A stretch of 64,000 bases of DNA from Bisporella sp. PMI_857 (lineage: Eukaryota; Ascomycota; Leotiomycetes; Helotiales; Helotiaceae): NCBI GenBank assembly GCA_021307315.1, contig JAJSPD010000131.1, positions 1-64,000 on the forward strand. Reading direction: 5' to 3'. The position numbers and the translations under genes are program-made. The notes beneath the pieces are model-generated. The model had not been told where the DNA came from, did not search any database, and was given only the letters and a program-made list of their open reading frames with translations. This document shows, piece by piece, positions 58,971 to 64,000 of this stretch (the first letter of the stretch is position 1; every line of letters starts with the position of its first letter).

Positions 58971-59786
58971 ATGGGTGTACCAAGAGACGATTTACCTCCC
59001 CTAGGTTTCATCGCTGTCGATGTACATTTTCATCGACCGCCTGGAGATCCTTATAATGAGAAGACATGGCCGTTTCCTTTGATCAGGCAGATGGCAGATG
59101 GTTCCAAATTAGACCAAATAGTTACCAACGGTAGCTATTCAAAAGAATTTCTCGACCGATTTATTGACGCGGGTCAAAAGCTTGCAGACCAAGGATGCAT
59201 AGGCATTATCACGAGTTGTGGTTTTTTAGCTATGGCTCAACAAGAGTAAGTCTCGTCAACTCTCTAACACTCATAGAAATCTTAAGTCAAATTTTCGAGC
59301 AAATAAAAAATCGCTAACAAATTTTATTTTGAATTCAGACTCGCCGCACGCCTTCCTGTACCCATCGCCACATCCGCACTTATTCAAATTCCCGCCATAA
59401 GGGCTTTTCTACCACCACAAAAAAGCATAGGTGTCATAACATTCGACGAGTTGCGGTTGGGGCAATTGCATCTATCTAAGTTGGGCGTTTCGAATCCACA
59501 GGATATTCATATTAAAGGTGTATCTCATGATTCCTCACTACGGTGTATCATTCGAGATGGTGCACCATATTCTCACCAGCACATTGAAGAGGAACTTGTT
59601 CAATGTGCATTTGACCTTGTTAAAGCCCACCTTGATCTCGGCGCCATTGTTTTGGAGTGTACGCAAATGCCGCCTTTTGCCGAAGCTGTCCAAGAAAGGA
59701 TAAAACTACCTGTTTATGATGTATACACAATGGGGTTATGGTTCTATTCTGGACTAGTCAGGAAGTCACCAACCCAATGGAAGTAA
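58971..59786 (+). CDS. Aspartate/glutamate racemase family enzyme
   Basis: Model: join(58971-59245, 59339-59786), 240 residues, intron GTAAGT to TTCAG in phase. Both cysteines of the Asp/Glu racemase two-base mechanism are present: Cys83 in ITSCGFLAM and Cys199 in VLECTQMPPF. The mid part has KSIGVITFDELRLGQLHLSK. The family includes racemases, arylmalonate decarboxylases and maleate isomerases, so the exact reaction is open. In this cluster a racemase converting an L- to a D-acid, or the reverse, would fit a D-specific dehydrogenase next door. Confidence 0.87.
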
Positions 59787-60025
59787 CCAGACATAGTATT
59801 TTAATTTCAAAAGTGTATAATCTTGCCCCTTTTGATAGCAACGCTTGAACCTTCAGTCAATTCTGGCATTTTGAGTAGAGTATCCATTGTGTTTACAGCC
59901 TCTATGGTCCTAATGATGGCTTGTAGCAGCTTATATATCACATTTTGCGAACTCTATTAGTAATTTTGAGACAGAGTCACATATTATCTCCTACACGTAC
60001 TCGATCTTTACAGCTGTTATTAACC

Positions 60026-61073
60026 TTAATTTAGGAAGTCGCCACCTGTTTCCTTCAAGATCATATCGTACTCTGGAACAAATTGCATGTACATAACCTC
60101 TGCACTGCCAGTGCCTTTCTTGGTGTATTCGGCCTCCTCGTCACCAATATAGCATTTCTCTAAACGGCCCAATACCAGGGATGACTCAACCAAGATCTGT
60201 GTCTGACAAGCACGCTCCAAGGCTATGAAGAATGCGGCTGCTTCAGCAACGGTGCCTCCAGCTGTTAATATCCCATGATTCTTGAGGATAAGATTCTTTT
60301 TGATGGGACCAAGAGCTTGTGCAATGCGAACGCCTTCATCTTTTGCAAAAACTACGCCTCCGAAATTTTTGTAAACTGCGAGATCTTTGAAGAACATACA
60401 AGAGTCTGAAACCATCAGGTAAGTGCAGTCCCCGCAAACAATAGAAAGAGTATACATTGCCTACCTTGATTTAGCATATCTATAGGAAGCCCAAAGGTCG
60501 ACCAAGCTCGACCGTAGGGGCTATGCATATGACAGGCTGCGTTTATGTCAGGCCGCATCTTATGTATCTCCCTGTGAATAATGAAACCAGCAGTATTAAT
60601 AAGCTTGTCTGCACCACCGATTCGTACCCCATTCTCATCAACATGAACCATGTCTGAGACTTGGAGAAGGCCAAAGTGAACACCATATGGATTGATCCAG
60701 AATGTATCCGACTGGACTGGATCTAAATGCCATTTATATCAGCAAAGCATCTATCTGATGAAGCATACGCAGAGAGGCTATGCTATCTACCTCGAAGGCT
60801 AATATGGCCACTGCCACCATCAGCGAATCCTAATTTGGCAAATATGCGGAAAGCACCTGCCATCTGCTCTAGCTGCCATCTTCTTTCTTCTTCTTTGGAC
60901 TCTGGTGTAGGAATATTATGTAAGCGGCGTACTCTTTTCGCATTTACCATATTTGTCGTGTTTAACACAGAGGCTGTTCCGAGACCTTTGTCTTGGGAAT
61001 GTAATTGAGGGCCGTTGAGAGCATGTTGGGCTTGGACCAAAGCTGAGGTGGCAGAACTCATAATTGAAGTCAT
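60026..61073 (-). CDS. Class II aldolase/adducin family protein
   Basis: Model: complement(60026-60405, 60465-60722, 60791-61073), 306 residues, introns GTAGGC to TTTCAG and GTAGAT to ATTTAG in phase. Metal-binding histidines are visible in ACHMHSPYGRAWSTFG and LKNHGILTAGGTVAEAA; the N-terminal GFADGGSGHIS loop is normal. The family uses zinc to cleave or decarboxylate hydroxy-keto compounds, but many fungal members have unknown substrates. I used ATG 61073; ATG 61061 is also possible. The gene is divergent from the HglS-like gene. Confidence 0.87.
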
Positions 61074-61525
61074 TTTCGAATAACAGCTCAAGACGGGATC
61101 TCGCAATTTGATTGTTATATCTACAACACGATAGAAACGAGGAATTTCGACTCTCTGAGGCCTCTTTTTGACCAAGACTGCAACAAAACAGTCTTCTAAG
61201 CTATTTTTGGGTTAGTCTAATGTCATGTCAGCATAGTTCGGTTTCTTCCGGCGGGCTTGGGCCATAGGGAACCAGCGGACTCATCACACCTCGGTTGTTC
61301 TTCCGGGCCTGTTGCATAACCTCACAAGCCGTGGCAACATTCACTAAATCAAATGACGGCTAGTGCTCTATCGGCACTCAGCAACTACTCTCCTGAACAA
61401 GCTTGGAAACTCCCGACAATGTTTCCAATGAGATTTAACCAGCAGCCATAAATTATAATTGTACGAGATGTGGTTTCCATAGCAGCAGATACGTGATCCC
61501 CCTTAGATGTACACTTCTATTCAAG
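61074..61525. promoter_or_regulatory. Divergent promoter of aldolase and HglS-like gene
   Basis: 452 bp, with CGGCGGG at 61249-61255 inside TTCCGGCGGGC; compare the oxidase/transporter promoter. Possible binding site of a Zn-cluster regulator. Confidence 0.4.
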
Positions 61526-63004
61526 ATGGCAACTACTTGGTATGCAACCCCCAGACAGCAACGAGAGACGTCAGCTAGATTCTGTGACCAAGATGCGCTG
61601 CGTACAATTTTTGCATTATCTATGTCTGCAATGTACAAAGGCGAAGTGCCACTATATGGCGATCTTGTTAGTATAGTAGAGAAAGTCAATCAAGAGGTTA
61701 TCTCGAATGCTTCTACGGCAGATTGGGGTTTGAGAATGAGAAGCGATGAGAGTGTTGCACGCGAAAGGCTTGATCTTGAACGACACGGAGCTATTCGTCT
61801 AGGAACTCCATTTGAGATAAGGACCGTACGACGACTCTTTGCTCTACTGGGACTGCACCCGGTTGGGTATTACGACCTCTCCAAAGCTGGATTGCCGATG
61901 CACGCCACAGCGTTTCGTCCGATCACAACAAAAGCACTTGAAAAAAATCCCTTTCGTGTTTTTACAACTCTTTTGAGATTGGAGCTATTGAGTACAGAGG
62001 CGCGAAAGTTGACAGCCACTCTGTTGGAAAAACGAAACATATTTAGTTCTGCGTTGTTAAAACTTATCGACATTGGCGAAGAGCAGGGCGGATTTCTACC
62101 AGAACAAGGAAACCAGTTCGTTACCGAAGCTTTGAAGACATTCCAGTGGCAGTCTATAGCAGCATCTACATATGATGAGTATCATCTTTTGAAAGCCACT
62201 CATCCCATAGTCGCTGATATTGCATGCTTCAACAGCGCACACATCAATCACCTCACGCCGCGAACCCTAGATATTGAAGCCTCGCAAGATTTGATGAAAC
62301 AAGCGGGACTAGCAGTCAAGACCAGGATTGAGGGCCCACCGCATCGACGTTGGCCAATCTTACTACGCCAGACAAGCTTTTTGGCGCTACAAGGAGAGAT
62401 CAAATTCCCATTATTCAATGCCTCAAACGGCACAGCTCCTCTGATAACCGGGTACCACACAGCACGGTTTGGCGAAATTGAGCAGCGTGGTGCAGCAGTT
62501 ACTCCGGCCGGCAGAGCTTTGTTCAACCAGATACTGGAAAATGCTATGTCAGAAGCAAAGGCGAAAGGGGCCGATTCAGCCACGACTGATAACATATTTT
62601 CGACAGCCTTCGAAAAATTTCCAGACGATATAGAATCTTTAGTGAAGCTTGGTTTGATTTTCTGCACATTCCGATGCATGCCGAAGGCCAAGGGTTATGT
62701 TCCTCCAGCGAAGTCAGCAGCGCTCGAGAATCTCCTCGTCGAAGGAATACTTGACTCTTCACCAGTTACCTACGAAGACTTTCTACCATTCTCCGCTGCG
62801 GGAATCTTCCAGTCAAATTTACATTCAAAATCAGTTATCGGTACGGCAGCCGAGGCTGAATTTGAATCATTTGATGATAAGACTGGGCTTGAGCTTGCAC
62901 TAGGCACTCCAATCCAGGACTTCAATCTCCTTTATTCCGAGACACAAGTGAAGAGCCTGGAGGCTTGTGCTAAAGAATTGGGGTTACAAGAGATTACATG
63001 GTAA
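61526..63004 (+). CDS. 2-oxoadipate dioxygenase/decarboxylase-like (DUF1338, HglS)
   Basis: Intronless, 492 residues from ATG 61526. DUF1338 family (PF07063), whose bacterial member HglS turns 2-oxoadipate into D-2-hydroxyglutarate and CO2 with Fe(II) and O2. The signatures are all here: ERHGAIRLGTPFEIRTVRR with the metal His87 and the substrate-type Arg91, HPVGYYDLS, INHLTPRTLDIE with His242, IEGPPHRRWPILLRQTSF, and HTARFGEIEQRGAAVTPAGR with Glu317 as the likely third ligand. It is somewhat shorter at its C-terminus than bacterial two-domain forms. It gives the best clue to the cluster: a lysine-type or 2-oxo-diacid catabolic step. Confidence 0.9.
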   Translation: MATTWYATPRQQRETSARFCDQDALRTIFALSMSAMYKGEVPLYGDLVSIVEKVNQEVISNASTADWGLRMRSDESVARERLDLERHGAIRLGTPFEIRTVRRLFALLGLHPVGYYDLSKAGLPMHATAFRPITTKALEKNPFRVFTTLLRLELLSTEARKLTATLLEKRNIFSSALLKLIDIGEEQGGFLPEQGNQFVTEALKTFQWQSIAASTYDEYHLLKATHPIVADIACFNSAHINHLTPRTLDIEASQDLMKQAGLAVKTRIEGPPHRRWPILLRQTSFLALQGEIKFPLFNASNGTAPLITGYHTARFGEIEQRGAAVTPAGRALFNQILENAMSEAKAKGADSATTDNIFSTAFEKFPDDIESLVKLGLIFCTFRCMPKAKGYVPPAKSAALENLLVEGILDSSPVTYEDFLPFSAAGIFQSNLHSKSVIGTAAEAEFESFDDKTGLELALGTPIQDFNLLYSETQVKSLEACAKELGLQEITW

Positions 63005-63173
63005 CTTCACAAGGACCATCCAGAAATAAATAAGATACTTCAATGTATAGAGCAAGATGTATTCAATAATTTTTTAACTAATTACTTGGCCCAGAAGATA
63101 TGTGCGTGTGAATATGATGAGTGTTTCACGCTCTAATATACCAGATATACTAGTATTCCGTAGAAGATAAAGA

Positions 63174-64000
63174 CTACTGGTTCATAAAACCGTGTAGAAA
63201 GTCTTGCACTAGCCATTCCGATTCATCTGGCACAAAAATATCTCCAAAATTCATGATCTGCTCGTCCAAATGTGTTGAGTTGGGGGATAAAAATAGAGGG
63301 CCGGACTGATTGTCATCAAACGATTGGTGACCGGTCGTGGAAGAGCTGTTTTCGCAAATCATGGCAATAGTTTTCTCGGATAAGGCCTCAAAGATATCGC
63401 GATACGGCGCTGCAACGCTCCACCTCTCTGCAATTATCACCAGAACCATAGTGCAAGATGTGCATGTGTTGATGACGTCAACTTTCCTCGCCTTTGACCG
63501 AACCTTATTTGAGCTCCATAAGCAGTGAAGGTAAGTGAGGCCGGCCAAGAATAAAATATGAAGTGAACCCCATGTATACTGGACATTGGAGTTCTGATAT
63601 GACCGACGATACCCCAAACACATCTCCCTAGACCTTTCTGTACACTCAAGGAAAGCATCATCGATGGCATTCTGTAGATCAAAATTGCTTGTGGCATTGA
63701 TATCATTTGTTTGGGGAGTCTTTGCTGTTGTTAGATAATGTCGATATAGAAGAAGGATGGTATGGCAATATGCTAGATGAAACCATTCTTGGGATGCGAA
63801 AACGGATCTTGGATCCGTGTCAACATGGTCTAATTGGCTAGGCGTAGACGCGTGCCATTCCTCTAGCTCGTGGCGGAGATTCGTAACTGTAGGGATCATG
63901 TTTGCGTGAATCTTAGTAGAATGGCCACAACCCTTGGACACTGAAGGGTATAAATTATCGCTAATTTTGGACCAGATCAAGCGAAGTTTTATTATATGAA
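63174..64000 (-). CDS. Fungal transcription factor, C-terminal part (partial)
   Basis: Open to the right edge of the window; the frame reads HIIKLRLIWSKI at the edge and has no start inside. The middle-homology-type region is typical of Zn2Cys6 activators: LRHELEEWHASTP, FASQEWFHLAYCHTILLLYRH, YTWGSLHILFLAGLTYLHCLW and ERWSVAAPYRDIFEALSEK. The DNA-binding zinc cluster would lie beyond 64000. It ends at 63174, convergent with the HglS-like gene at 170 bp, and is the natural candidate for local regulator of the catabolic cluster. Confidence 0.8.
   Translation of the reverse strand, partial: HIIKLRLIWSKISDNLYPSVSKGCGHSTKIHANMIPTVTNLRHELEEWHASTPSQLDHVDTDPRSVFASQEWFHLAYCHTILLLYRHYLTTAKTPQTNDINATSNFDLQNAIDDAFLECTERSREMCLGYRRSYQNSNVQYTWGSLHILFLAGLTYLHCLWSSNKVRSKARKVDVINTCTSCTMVLVIIAERWSVAAPYRDIFEALSEKTIAMICENSSSTTGHQSFDDNQSGPLFLSPNSTHLDEQIMNFGDIFVPDESEWLVQDFLHGFMNQ

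Overview
The window looks like nuclear DNA of a filamentous ascomycete (Pezizomycotina). The reasons are: 45-100 bp introns with GTAAGT/GTAGGT/GTATGT donors, CTAAC-like branch points and AG acceptors; fungus-restricted families (HET, HeLo, SesB/NACHT/ankyrin NLR, LtrA, Zn-cluster regulator C-terminus); and CpA-to-TpA (RIP-like) decay in the transposons. I cannot name the species from the sequence alone.

Layout. 0-12.4 kb is a decaying accessory region. It holds a small broken gene, a HET-domain gene with one in-frame TGA, an LtrA-family membrane protein, and relics of a secreted FAD oxidase, a SnoaL-like protein and a second HET gene. 9.8-10.35 kb and 12.4-19.9 kb hold transposons. One is a 545 bp Mutator-like MITE. 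The other is a nested stack: a Mutator-like element with a 9 bp target duplication contains an LTR copy, which is split by a Ty1/copia element (195 bp LTRs, GTAAC duplication), which itself contains two more solo LTRs (duplications TAACT and TTAGC).

19.9-52.3 kb is an island of probable non-self-recognition or cell-death genes. A HeLo-pseudokinase gene is divergent from a kinase-ankyrin gene. There is a SesB-like/NACHT/ankyrin/SPRY NLR with one in-frame TAA. A small uncharacterised gene is divergent from an ankyrin-subtilisin protease, an arrangement that recalls the Podospora HET-Q1/HET-Q2 pair. A CorA-like membrane protein and an intact HET-domain gene follow. A broken fructosamine-3-kinase gene lies inside the island.

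52.7-64 kb is a compact and apparently intact catabolic cluster. It contains an FAD amine oxidase, an MFS transporter, a D-2-hydroxyacid dehydrogenase, an Asp/Glu-racemase-family enzyme, a class II aldolase, a HglS/DUF1338 2-oxoadipate dioxygenase-like enzyme and the C-terminal part of a fungal transcription factor running off the right edge. Six of the genes form three divergent pairs. A plausible but unproven reading is breakdown of an amino or imino acid (for example lysine or pipecolate derived) through 2-oxo and 2-hydroxy acids.

A recurring theme on the left side is otherwise well-preserved genes cut by one or a few premature stops that fit C-to-T or G-to-A change.
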